The position numbers were made by a program, and so were the translations under genes. This document shows, piece after piece, positions 9,467 to 17,907 of a DNA stretch of 64,000 nucleotides. A model generated the notes under the pieces. The model was not told the DNA's origin, did no database searches, and was given only the letters and a program-made list of their open reading frames with translations. The stretch is from CAKOSP01 sp964369845 (GTDB lineage: Bacteria; Bacillota_I; Bacilli_A; RF39; UBA660), in contig CAYJFJ010000003.1 of NCBI GenBank assembly GCA_964369845.1, positions 1-64,000 of the forward strand, written 5' to 3'. The stretch's first letter is position 1. Each line of letters starts with the position of its first letter.

Positions 9467-10031
9467 TTTTCACCTCTATACCTAAATTAGCATAATTATA
9501 TACGCAGTTTTCTTCACAAGATGATCCATCTTTATTTGTTTTATAACTTACTACTAAAATATAATTTTGATGAATAACTGATGTATCAATAGTTTTTAAA
9601 TACTCGTACTTTTCGTATGTTAAAGATATATTTTCTTGATAACACTCATCACTATCACTGTGTATACTTTCGTACGTACAGCTTTTGATTTTAGTTAAAT
9701 CACTTGATACTAAAAATATACTTTCAATATTAAAACTGCTCTTTAAAGCTAAATATTCATTATAATAAATGTCACTATAAAATAATTCTTTGTTATTGAT
9801 AAGTTCATAGATGTATTTTTGTGATTTTGCAAGAGACTCTAAATCAACTCTTTGCGTTATGAACTTTTTAACTTCACTAGTTTTAAAGATGTAACTTACA
9901 TCATCATAATATAATCTTTTTTCTTCTTCAATAATTTGCGCTTTGTAAGAAGAATGTATCATCAATAATGCTACTGTTAACATAGTTACTACTATTAAAG
10001 TTTCAATTATTGCAAACCCTTTTCTATTCAT
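9456..10031 (-). CDS. Pseudopilin-like protein 1 of a cluster of three
   Basis: The 191-residue product begins NRKGFAIIETLIVVTMLTVA, a clean class III prepilin signature with Gly-Phe cleavage and Glu at +5, then about 160 mainly polar residues with several Cys in pairs (CEENC). It leads the operon of three overlapping pseudopilin genes. A GAGGATAG-like site precedes the ATG. Confidence 0.68.
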   Translation of the reverse strand: MNRKGFAIIETLIVVTMLTVALLMIHSSYKAQIIEEEKRLYYDDVSYIFKTSEVKKFITQRVDLESLAKSQKYIYELINNKELFYSDIYYNEYLALKSSFNIESIFLVSSDLTKIKSCTYESIHSDSDECYQENISLTYEKYEYLKTIDTSVIHQNYILVVSYKTNKDGSSCEENCVYNYANLGIEVKNEI

Positions 10032-10080
10032 TTTACTATCCTCTATTTATATTATAAGTTACTTTTTTTTTTTAAGCAAG

Positions 10081-10106
10081 AAAAAAACTAACTGATTAGC
10101 TAGTTT
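10081..10106 (-). terminator. Intrinsic terminator after the sensor kinase gene
   Basis: On the minus strand AAACTA and TAGTTT form a short stem followed by TTTTTTT. It lies about 20 bases past the stop at 10125. Confidence 0.55.
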
Positions 10107-10124
10107 TGATTCAAATAGTCTTAT

Positions 10125-11954
10125 TTATGATACTATTTCATTTAAAATTTCTTTTATTTGTTCTTTATTAAATGGTTTTGATATATAATCATCAAATCCT
10201 TCTTTCATGTATTTTTCTTTTGCTCCTGCTAAAGCATCAGCAGTAAGTGCGATTACTGGAGTGTTAAAACCTTCTATTTTCTTTAGTTCTTTTAAAGTTT
10301 CTACTCCGTCCATCTCTGGCATCATTATATCTAATAAAATTATATCATAATTGTTTTTAACTTTTAGCTTTTCTATTGCTTCTTGTCCACTTGTAATAGT
10401 ATCAATTTTTTGCGTTAAAGAATTTATTAATCTTTCAGCTACTTTTAAATTCAGTAAGTTATCATCTATAACTAAGATTTTTACTTTAGATAAATCCTTA
10501 TCTATATTTTCTAAAACTTTTTCCTCGGGTTCTTTGTAATTACTGATTTTTTGTTTTAAGAGTATTGTGAATTTACTTCCTTTGCCAAATTCACTTTCTA
10601 CTATTACTTGTCCACCTAAAAGCTCTACTAATTGTTTTAATATTGTTAGTCCTAAACCTGTTCCTTCGATTGTAGAATTTTTTTCTGCATCTAAGCGGTC
10701 AAATTTATTAAATAATCTTTTTATGTTTTCTGATTTTATACCTTTACCAGTATCTTCTACTATTATTGTTAGTAATTCCTTGTTTTTTTCATACGAAGCT
10801 GACAAATTAACTTTACCTTCTTCTGTATATTTAAATGCATTAGATACTAAGTTGTTGATGATTTGTTTCAAATGTTGTCTATCACCTGAGAAATATTCCG
10901 GAATATTTTTAAATTCTGATACGAATTCTACCTTTTTGTGTTTTATTCTAAAATTATTTACTTTTATAACTTCATCTACTATTTCTTCAAATTTATAATC
11001 TACTGTACTAATTACTATTTTTTGACTTTCTATCTTACTGATATCTATAATATTTCCTACTATTTCTAATAATGTTTGAGATGCAGATACTATATCCTCG
11101 GCATCCGATTTTAAAGTTCCGGTAGCATCTTTATTTTCAGCTATTTCATTACTCAGACCCACTATTGCATTTAGAGGTGTTCTAATTTCATGGGACATAC
11201 TTGATAAAAAGTCTGTCTTGGCTTGATTTGCTTTTTTTGCCTGCACTACTGCTATATCAAGTTTGTTAATTAATTTAACATCTGGATTTTCTATTGTATG
11301 ATACATTAAAAAACATAATAAAGTTAAGTTAAAATCATAAATAATTATTCCTGGTATAGCATAAGAAATTATTACAGTTACAATTAAAGCAATTAATATA
11401 TATATAAATAATCTGTGTCTTTTGTCATTTTTAACAAAATTTCTTATTGTAAGGTAACTTAAACATAGTAAATAAAACCCTACAAAATAATACGTTTTTG
11501 TTAACATTGGTCCTGTTGCGTTTGTTACTGTACCTATTTCTATTAGAGTAACTTCATCAGTCATTATAGAAACAAAATATAATAAGACTGTAAAAAATAA
11601 CATAGTTTGAAATATTCTTAAATTTTTCCGTATTTTAGGAAATACTACAACCATCATATAACCAAATAAACTAGCTGCTGAATTTACTATTAATGTCATT
11701 AGTATTTTGTTACTACCGTTTACGTAATCATAATATACAGTATTCAATGTTTCTAAATCATGAATAGCACATAAAAAATGCAGTAATGTATTAAAAAATG
11801 CATATAAAGTTGATGATATTAATAAAGATACAAAAAAAATATTTTCTATGTTTTTTTCTCTTTTTTTAGAAAAATACATTATTACTATTATTCCTAAAAA
11901 TATTAATGAAAATAATGGTAATTCAAACTCTAATGAACTATAAATTTTATTCAC
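10125..11954 (-). CDS. Hybrid sensor histidine kinase with receiver domain
   Basis: The 609-residue protein has about seven N-terminal membrane helices (residues 10-230). A dimerisation/phosphotransfer domain follows, with the active His about residue 255 in SSMSHEIRTPLNA. The HATPase domain shows NNLVSNAFKYT, DTGKGI and GTGLGL. The C-terminal receiver has acidic residues in KILVIDDN, the phospho-acceptor Asp in IILLDIMMPEMDG and Lys in ISKPF. No separate response regulator or DNA-binding protein is adjacent, so output probably passes to a distant partner. It is monocistronic, with terminators on both sides. Confidence 0.9.
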   Translation of the reverse strand: MNKIYSSLEFELPLFSLIFLGIIVIMYFSKKREKNIENIFFVSLLISSTLYAFFNTLLHFLCAIHDLETLNTVYYDYVNGSNKILMTLIVNSAASLFGYMMVVVFPKIRKNLRIFQTMLFFTVLLYFVSIMTDEVTLIEIGTVTNATGPMLTKTYYFVGFYLLCLSYLTIRNFVKNDKRHRLFIYILIALIVTVIISYAIPGIIIYDFNLTLLCFLMYHTIENPDVKLINKLDIAVVQAKKANQAKTDFLSSMSHEIRTPLNAIVGLSNEIAENKDATGTLKSDAEDIVSASQTLLEIVGNIIDISKIESQKIVISTVDYKFEEIVDEVIKVNNFRIKHKKVEFVSEFKNIPEYFSGDRQHLKQIINNLVSNAFKYTEEGKVNLSASYEKNKELLTIIVEDTGKGIKSENIKRLFNKFDRLDAEKNSTIEGTGLGLTILKQLVELLGGQVIVESEFGKGSKFTILLKQKISNYKEPEEKVLENIDKDLSKVKILVIDDNLLNLKVAERLINSLTQKIDTITSGQEAIEKLKVKNNYDIILLDIMMPEMDGVETLKELKKIEGFNTPVIALTADALAGAKEKYMKEGFDDYISKPFNKEQIKEILNEIVS

Positions 11955-11983
11955 AATATCAACTCCGCTATTATAAGATTACC

Positions 11984-12025
11984 ATATAAAAAAATCTTTT
12001 TCAATATTCTTTTGAAAAAGATTTT
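11984..12025 (-). terminator. Strong terminator after the PLC/acyltransferase gene
   Basis: The arms AAAATCTTTTTCAA and TTGAAAAAGATTTT form a perfect 14-bp stem, followed on the minus strand by a run of seven T. It overlaps the end of the gene at 12024. Confidence 0.75.
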
Positions 12026-13979
12026 ATTTTTTTTTATTTGTTTTTTTAATTTTTTTATTTAAATAGATTTTTTCTTGAGTTTCACGCCAATTAGCTTTTA
12101 CATATTTCTTGAAGTTATTTATATTTTCTTGCTCAGATGGATTTTTACAAACTATTTCTTCATCTACCCATACATCACTTCGCGGATCCCATAATACTCC
12201 CAAATATTCATGCATTCTCTCATGATAATAATCTTCGATAGTGCCAAGATTTTCTCTCTTAACTTTTGGAGCATAACTTTCCCATAATAACCACATTTGT
12301 GTTGCAAGTTCATCTTTTAATGTTTCCATGAATTTTTCTTTTTCTTCTTCTTTATAACCCTCAACTGACATTGGATCTGATAATACTGTATATATTTTAT
12401 CTAAATCATATCTACTATAAGAAGTTATTGGTACAATTTTTGCTCCTGTTTTTTTTGCAAGGTCAAATATAGAATCATATAAATCTAACATTAAAGCATT
12501 TTGACTATGGTTAAATGCACCTTCAGGATATATTATTACACAGTTGTTGTTCTTTAAAACTTTTTCCATTTTTTCTCTAGCAGCTCTTCTACTAGGCTTG
12601 CTATCTTTGAAAATGTGAATCATTCCACTTCCTAAATAAGTCATGTACATATCTGGGTTATATTTAATTTGCTCTGTTAACCCTAATACTAAATAAGCAT
12701 TTCTATCAATTGATGCAACTGTAGTTTTTAAATCTTCGTCAAACGAATGAGTTGGCACAAAAATGTATGGAGTTTTTTTATCTAATTTTATATTTTTCAA
12801 AATTATATTTTCTTTAACCATTGATTTTTTAACTATAAATTTAACTAAAGGATGAATTATTTTTCTTATGTTCATTCCGAGTTTCGTTGTGAAGTTATCT
12901 GCTGTTTTTGTATAAATAAATTTCATTAATTTTTTATTTAATTTGTAGCCCTTATCTATTTTTTTTATTATTTCTTTTTCGCAACTTTTTGTTTTCACAC
13001 TTATTTTTGAAGTGTAATTTATTTTAAATTTGACATTACTTTCTAATCCGTGATTAGATGCAACATCAGGCACCACTTTATAAATTGTCTCTCTTGAAAT
13101 GTCACCTTTTCTTATACATGATTCTAAATCGTTTATTACTTTTGCTGTCTTATCTAGTGCAATATCAAATAAATCTTCGAAACTTTTATCACTAGGGTTT
13201 GTACCAGCAAATGGATTTACCCATAATTTATTTTCTTTATTTAAATATTTATGTATGTCGCTTAAATCTCTATTATATGAAAAAGACTTTGCTCCTTTAA
13301 AATATTTATCTACTTTATCAAATAATTTTGCTTTTAATCCACTTTTGTCTTCTTTCATGAATTTAACATATTTTCTTATGTGTTTAAGACCTACTTTATA
13401 TACTTTTCCTTGATGTGATTTTCCATATGTTAAAAATATTGCTTTATCAATTATTTCATATAATTTTTTATTTATATCTTTTTTTCTATATATAAACTCT
13501 TTGTTAAATTTTTCTTTTCTGTAGTTTTTGTTTTCATATTTTAAAATAAAATACATATCTAGTAAATTTTCCACGATTCCATGTTGCCATGTTTCTTTTG
13601 TTTTATCAACACTATGGTCTCCTGCATAAAAAACTATAAATGGATGAGTTACTGAATCTAAAATATGATGAGAAATATACCCAGTTGTTATAAATGATCT
13701 TATACTTTCATCTTCAAGTAAATTGTATTCAGAAGCTACTTTTAAGTAGTTGTAGATGAACTCTTGGAAATTTTTTTCTTGCATTTCAAAACAAAAATGT
13801 AAATTGTTTTTCAATTTTTTAGCTTTATGTAATTTGTAAAAATTATTATATAAAAGTATATCGTGTCCCTGAGCAAATAAGTTATATTTTGTGTAGTTTA
13901 CATAACTTTTTTTTGCTTTGTTATCTAATTTTTTAATTAATTCTTTATAAAATATATCATGTGTTTTAATAGATGGCAT
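12024..13979 (-). CDS. Fusion of zinc phospholipase C-like domain and PlsC-type acyltransferase
   Basis: The N-terminal half (about residues 1-290) is His/Asp-rich in the pattern of zinc-dependent phospholipase C (HDIFY, QGHDILLY, SHHILDSVTHPF, QHGIVENL). The C-terminal half (about 390-600) is a 1-acylglycerol-3-phosphate acyltransferase fold. It shows the HX4D motif in HSFDED, a later YPEGAFNHS (glycine-rich acceptor site), and no clear membrane helices. One 651-residue chain may therefore both process a lipid head group and add an acyl chain. The domains are read from motifs; the coupling of activities is inference. It lies 23 bases after the papain-fold gene, probably in one operon. Confidence 0.75.
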   Translation of the reverse strand: MPSIKTHDIFYKELIKKLDNKAKKSYVNYTKYNLFAQGHDILLYNNFYKLHKAKKLKNNLHFCFEMQEKNFQEFIYNYLKVASEYNLLEDESIRSFITTGYISHHILDSVTHPFIVFYAGDHSVDKTKETWQHGIVENLLDMYFILKYENKNYRKEKFNKEFIYRKKDINKKLYEIIDKAIFLTYGKSHQGKVYKVGLKHIRKYVKFMKEDKSGLKAKLFDKVDKYFKGAKSFSYNRDLSDIHKYLNKENKLWVNPFAGTNPSDKSFEDLFDIALDKTAKVINDLESCIRKGDISRETIYKVVPDVASNHGLESNVKFKINYTSKISVKTKSCEKEIIKKIDKGYKLNKKLMKFIYTKTADNFTTKLGMNIRKIIHPLVKFIVKKSMVKENIILKNIKLDKKTPYIFVPTHSFDEDLKTTVASIDRNAYLVLGLTEQIKYNPDMYMTYLGSGMIHIFKDSKPSRRAAREKMEKVLKNNNCVIIYPEGAFNHSQNALMLDLYDSIFDLAKKTGAKIVPITSYSRYDLDKIYTVLSDPMSVEGYKEEEKEKFMETLKDELATQMWLLWESYAPKVKRENLGTIEDYYHERMHEYLGVLWDPRSDVWVDEEIVCKNPSEQENINNFKKYVKANWRETQEKIYLNKKIKKTNKKK

Positions 13980-14002
13980 AAGATCCCCCTTTTATGCTTT
14001 TA

Positions 14003-14590
14003 TTAATTAGTTATCATATTTAAGTTTTTATAATTTTCTGGTTTACCTTCATATATTAAATAATCTTTAAAGAATAAATAATATGTTGCCGGTCTAATTT
14101 TTGTGTGTTTGCGGTCAAACTTATGAATGTTGCATTCATCTAATAGTTTAGTGACCCACTCAGAACAAAAATATCTACTATTATCTTTGCTCGGTTTTGA
14201 ATAACTAGTGAAGAATATATAAATTGTTCCTAAAAAATTATATTTATATTTTTCTTTGTTTTTCCAGTATGTAGCTATTTCTTTTTTTAGATGCGAAAAA
14301 GCTTTTTTATCTACCGGCACTTTTAATACTAATATATCAGTAACCGTTCCGTTTTTGAATGCTCCCTTTTCGATGTTTTCTTTAACTAAACCCGCATTTA
14401 AAAAATTCTTTTTACTTCTTCTTGCAAAAGATTTCATATTAGTTAATTTACTATCTAAAGAAATAGATATGTGAGTGTATGTGTCTTTTTCAAATCTATG
14501 CAGAACGTTAGCCATTGATCTATATTTAATGATTTTTGATGGTAATGTTTTAGACTTACTTAACACTAAGTAAATGTACTTTTCCGTCAT
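14003..14590 (-). CDS. Permuted papain-fold (YiiX/YebB-like NlpC/P60 superfamily) hydrolase
   Basis: The 195-residue protein has a histidine in YTHISISLD near residue 37 and a cysteine in SRYFCSEWVTKLL near residue 140. This His-before-Cys order is typical of circularly permuted NlpC/P60 enzymes, which act on lipids, amides or peptides. It is directly upstream of the phospholipase/acyltransferase fusion, suggesting a shared lipid-related task. It has no signal peptide. Confidence 0.7.
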   Translation of the reverse strand: MTEKYIYLVLSKSKTLPSKIIKYRSMANVLHRFEKDTYTHISISLDSKLTNMKSFARRSKKNFLNAGLVKENIEKGAFKNGTVTDILVLKVPVDKKAFSHLKKEIATYWKNKEKYKYNFLGTIYIFFTSYSKPSKDNSRYFCSEWVTKLLDECNIHKFDRKHTKIRPATYYLFFKDYLIYEGKPENYKNLNMITN

Positions 14591-14682
14591 ATTTTCCCCT
14601 TTTTTTCATTACTTCAATAATATATTAATACTTTTCTATATATATGTCAATCTTTTTTTGTATTTTAGTAACATTTTAGGTA

Positions 14683-14712
14683 CAAAATAAAAACATCAAT
14701 AAATGATGTTTT
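14683..14712 (-). terminator. Intrinsic terminator after the spoVID-ysxE pair
   Basis: On the minus strand AAACATCA and TGATGTTT form an 8-bp stem with a five-base loop, followed by TTATTTT. It is about 180 bases past the ysxE-like stop. Confidence 0.6.
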
Positions 14713-14754
14713 AGCAAAGTTTCTATTTTTTCATAAATTATTATAGGTGATTTT

Positions 14755-14931
14755 ATGCGAAGATTTTTTACTCCTGGATTTTCTATATTTATGATTATGA
14801 TATTAACATGTCTTATATTTTATCAATGTCTAATAACTTTCATATTTCCATTTAGATTTAATGTATTTATTTTAACTGTGGAAATTTCTTTACTCTTCTT
14901 CTTCATTTTTAGAATAATATGGTTTTATTAA
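14755..14931 (+). CDS. Small hydrophobic protein, 58 residues
   Basis: ATG at 14755 is preceded by TAGGTGATTTT, the same ribosome binding site arrangement as before the plus-strand membrane gene at 33905. The product is extremely hydrophobic (starting MRRFFTPGFSIFMIMIL) with two likely membrane helices. Its 3' end overlaps the end of the ysxE-like gene on the other strand by 42 bases. It may be a real membrane microprotein, perhaps sporulation-related by position, but nothing confirms this. It fills the otherwise gene-free stretch 14591-14889. Confidence 0.45.
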   Translation: MRRFFTPGFSIFMIMILTCLIFYQCLITFIFPFRFNVFILTVEISLLFFFIFRIIWFY

Positions 14932-15771
14932 ACTTTCTGTTTTGAATATATAATCTAATTTTCTTCTGATGTTTTTTGTGTTCTCAAATTCTTTTAAATC
15001 AAAAGTTATTTTGTCTGGTAAACTTATTAGTATAAACATAAGTTTTTTTTCTTGTTTTGATAAAGGAAATCTTGAATCATAATAATTTAATATTTGACTA
15101 AATTCAAGATTTAAATAATCATTTTTATAAAACTGCACTATATCTAAAATTGGTGTATCTATTTTATAGTTATCCCAGCTAACTAATTTGTCTTCATCTG
15201 CTTTTAAAAAATGTTTAATTGATAAATTATTATGTACAATTGATACTCTTTCTTTTTTTTCGTCTTTTACTATGTCATACCAATTTTCCAGTTCTGCTTC
15301 ACAAAAGTCTAAAACTTCTTTAATTTTATAATAATTTTTTATAAATAAATATTTAGATGGAGACATATATTTTTCTTTAAAGATCATTTCAAATAAATTA
15401 TCGTAGTAATTTTTGTAATAGTTTATATTTGATATTATATTTTCGTATATTTCTTTATATTTATCAGCATTTACTTCCTTAAAGTAACTTGTTTTGTGAT
15501 GAAGTATGGTTACTAGGTTTATTAAATCACTTGCTTTTTGCTCTGCTGGCATTTCAGTATCTTCAATGTATTCATAAACATTTATTTGTCTTCTGCTATC
15601 ATCAATTATTTCAGGATAAGATACAAAGCCTCTACTTTTTAAATAGCTATATAAACCTTTAATGTTTATTCCATCTTTTTTTTCTTTTAATACATATTTT
15701 CCTTGATTTGTTTCTATTATTGTTACTTTACCTTTTATCGTGTGCCTGTAAGCTGAGACAACATTATTCAT
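14890..15771 (-). CDS. YsxE/CotS-like kinase-fold spore coat protein
   Basis: The 293-residue protein matches the CotS/aminoglycoside phosphotransferase fold. An N-lobe (GKVTIIETNQGKYVLKEK with the ATP-lysine region) is followed by the catalytic loop position IVHNNLSIKHFL and SWDNYKID. The usual catalytic Asp of HxD is Asn here, so activity may be lost. The gene follows the SpoVID-like gene with an 8-base overlap, exactly as ysxE follows spoVID in B. subtilis. A role in the spore coat is inferred from this pairing. Confidence 0.7.
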   Translation of the reverse strand: MNNVVSAYRHTIKGKVTIIETNQGKYVLKEKKDGINIKGLYSYLKSRGFVSYPEIIDDSRRQINVYEYIEDTEMPAEQKASDLINLVTILHHKTSYFKEVNADKYKEIYENIISNINYYKNYYDNLFEMIFKEKYMSPSKYLFIKNYYKIKEVLDFCEAELENWYDIVKDEKKERVSIVHNNLSIKHFLKADEDKLVSWDNYKIDTPILDIVQFYKNDYLNLEFSQILNYYDSRFPLSKQEKKLMFILISLPDKITFDLKEFENTKNIRRKLDYIFKTESLIKPYYSKNEEEE

Positions 15772-16453
15772 CTTCTGCTATTAATATTTTTTCTCCAACT
15801 AAAAATTTCGAATCTATATTATAACTTTGTAATTCTATTTCTGTTTTTCCATATAACTTACATAAAGTCTCTATAGTTTCTTCTTCTTTAACTAAATGCA
15901 CTTTGTAACTAATATAACTATCTTCATTGCTTTTTGCAAAGGAAAGTATATTACTTTTATTTTCTTCATTTATTAGTGATACATCTTCAGCGCTATTTTC
16001 ATTAGTAATTACTTCTATTTCTTCAGCGAATATATCACTATCTCTTCCTTTTTCACTTTCTCTAAGTTCTTCTAGAATAACTTCTTTTATATTTGATGGT
16101 TCTTCTTCAAATATACTTTCTTTTTCTTCTGGTTTTTCTTCTGCTTTTATAATGTAATCTATATCTACTTTTAGTGTATTTGGTTTTATAACTTCATATG
16201 TGAAATTATCTATATTAAATTCTAATGTTGATTCTTCTACACTTTCTTTTAAACTTAAATCAAATGGTAGTGTGAATGAAAAATTTTCAGTGTTTACACT
16301 TACTTCATGTGTTTTATAACTTCCAAAGATTATAAAATTACCTAATACAACATTTTCACTAACGTTATATTCATGTTCTAGTGATATACTACTTACCTCT
16401 CCAATATTAGTTTTAAAATCCACATTTTTAGTAAATGGTACTATACAATTCAT
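15764..16453 (-). CDS. SpoVID-like spore morphogenetic protein with C-terminal LysM
   Basis: The 229-residue product has a beta-rich N-terminal domain (about residues 1-110, with VVLGNFIIFGSYK and SFTLPFDLSL). A very acidic linker follows, then a C-terminal LysM domain (VKEEETIETLCKLYGKTE). SpoVID in B. subtilis has the same order and is about 575 residues, so this is a compact version with a shortened linker. In the family SpoVID bridges SpoIVA and outer coat layers at the forespore surface. spoIVA in the same window and the ysxE-like gene downstream support the call. Confidence 0.68.
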   Translation of the reverse strand: MNCIVPFTKNVDFKTNIGEVSSISLEHEYNVSENVVLGNFIIFGSYKTHEVSVNTENFSFTLPFDLSLKESVEESTLEFNIDNFTYEVIKPNTLKVDIDYIIKAEEKPEEKESIFEEEPSNIKEVILEELRESEKGRDSDIFAEEIEVITNENSAEDVSLINEENKSNILSFAKSNEDSYISYKVHLVKEEETIETLCKLYGKTEIELQSYNIDSKFLVGEKILIAEDE

Positions 16454-16499
16454 AAAATTCCTCCTATAAAAAAATATTCTTTGATTTTGTTTTTATTAC

Positions 16500-16524
16500 A
16501 AAAAAAACAACTTTTTTCAAAGTT
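16500..16524 (-). terminator. Intrinsic terminator after murF
   Basis: AACTTT and AAAGTT form the stem on the minus strand, followed by a run of eight T. It touches the murF stop codon. Confidence 0.6.
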
Positions 16525-17893
16525 ATTTTGCAATTTTCTTTACTATATCTAAGAATTTACATGAAGCCGATGCTTTTACTAATATATTGTCTTTTTCTTG
16601 TTTCATTTTGTTTATGAAACTAATTGCTTCATTATTGTTTTTAAAATGATGACTATTATCTTTAGTTAAACCTAATTTTTCTGCTTCTTCATTTATTAAA
16701 TTAGTGTACTCACCAACAGTGACTAAAACGTCGATGTTATTTTCAACTATATTTTCTCCTAAGTTTTTATGCATTACTTCGGATAAATCTCCTAATTCTT
16801 TCATTGTACCTAAACAAGCAATTTTTCTTCCTTCAAAAGATGCTAAATGTTTAATTGCATATTCCATTGCATCGTAATTTGCATTGTAAGCATCATTTAT
16901 GTAATTTATTCCTTTACTTTCAATTAATTCCATTCGGTTACTACTAAGTTCTAGTTTAGCTACTCCATTTTTAATTTCTTTAGCATTAACACCATATACT
17001 TTAGTTACTGCTATAGCAGCAAGTGTATTATATAAATAATGTTCTCCTGGAATTGGTACTGTGATTTTTTCTCCTTCAAAAACAAACTTTGTGTATTTTG
17101 AGTTGTATGTAACACTACTTGGCATTATATCACTTTCAGTGCTAATTCCGTACGTAATGATATTATATTTTTCTTTATTATTAGTAGCCCATTCATTTAA
17201 TAAATCATCATCGTTATTTATTACTACTGGTCCACCGTTTTGTAAAGCTTCTAATATTTCCAGTTTAGCTTTTAATATATTTTCTCTGCTTCCTAAATTA
17301 CCAATATGAGCTGTTCCGATATTAGTCAAAACTACAGCATTTGGTTTTGCTATATTAGTTAGGTAACTGATTTCATTAAAATGATTCATTCCCATTTCTA
17401 AAACAGCTATATCTTCATCTTTTAAATTAAGTAACGTTGTTGGTAAACCTAAATGATTATTTTTGTTACCTAATGTTTTAAAAGCATTGTATTTTTCTTT
17501 TAATATACTATGTATTATATCTTTTGTACTCGTTTTGCCAGCTGAACCTGTTACCGCTATTACGGGTAATGTACATGAAGATTTTTTGTAAACTGCCATT
17601 TGTCTTAAAGCTTCTTGTGTGTTTTCCACTACAATTAAAGTCTTATTATTATCTTCTAAATATTTTACATCTTCTTGTGATGGCGTTACACCACTAACAA
17701 CTGCACATATACTACCTTTTTCCATTGCGTTTTTATAAAAATCATTTCCATTAAAACTCTCTCCAATGATTCCTATATATAAACTTTCATTTTTTATAAC
17801 TCTCGAATCGATGCTAAAACTTGTTACCATCAAATCTTTTTTGTTATATACTGTAACATAATCCATATTATTTAACATGTCAAGTATATTCAT
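16523..17893 (-). CDS. murF: UDP-N-acetylmuramoyl-tripeptide--D-alanyl-D-alanine ligase MurF
   Basis: The 456-residue protein has the Mur ligase P-loop VTGSAGKTSTKD, the LGNKNNHLGLP segment, a carbamylated-lysine region, and the NDAYNANYDAM motif typical of MurF. It attaches D-Ala-D-Ala to UDP-MurNAc-tripeptide in the cytoplasm, the last soluble step of peptidoglycan precursor synthesis. The gene is 14 bases downstream of lon and starts after AGAAAGGTGTGAGTTT. No ddl or mraY is adjacent. Confidence 0.95.
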   Translation of the reverse strand: MNILDMLNNMDYVTVYNKKDLMVTSFSIDSRVIKNESLYIGIIGESFNGNDFYKNAMEKGSICAVVSGVTPSQEDVKYLEDNNKTLIVVENTQEALRQMAVYKKSSCTLPVIAVTGSAGKTSTKDIIHSILKEKYNAFKTLGNKNNHLGLPTTLLNLKDEDIAVLEMGMNHFNEISYLTNIAKPNAVVLTNIGTAHIGNLGSRENILKAKLEILEALQNGGPVVINNDDDLLNEWATNNKEKYNIITYGISTESDIMPSSVTYNSKYTKFVFEGEKITVPIPGEHYLYNTLAAIAVTKVYGVNAKEIKNGVAKLELSSNRMELIESKGINYINDAYNANYDAMEYAIKHLASFEGRKIACLGTMKELGDLSEVMHKNLGENIVENNIDVLVTVGEYTNLINEEAEKLGLTKDNSHHFKNNNEAISFINKMKQEKDNILVKASASCKFLDIVKKIAK

Positions 17894-17907
17894 AAACTCA
17901 CACCTTT

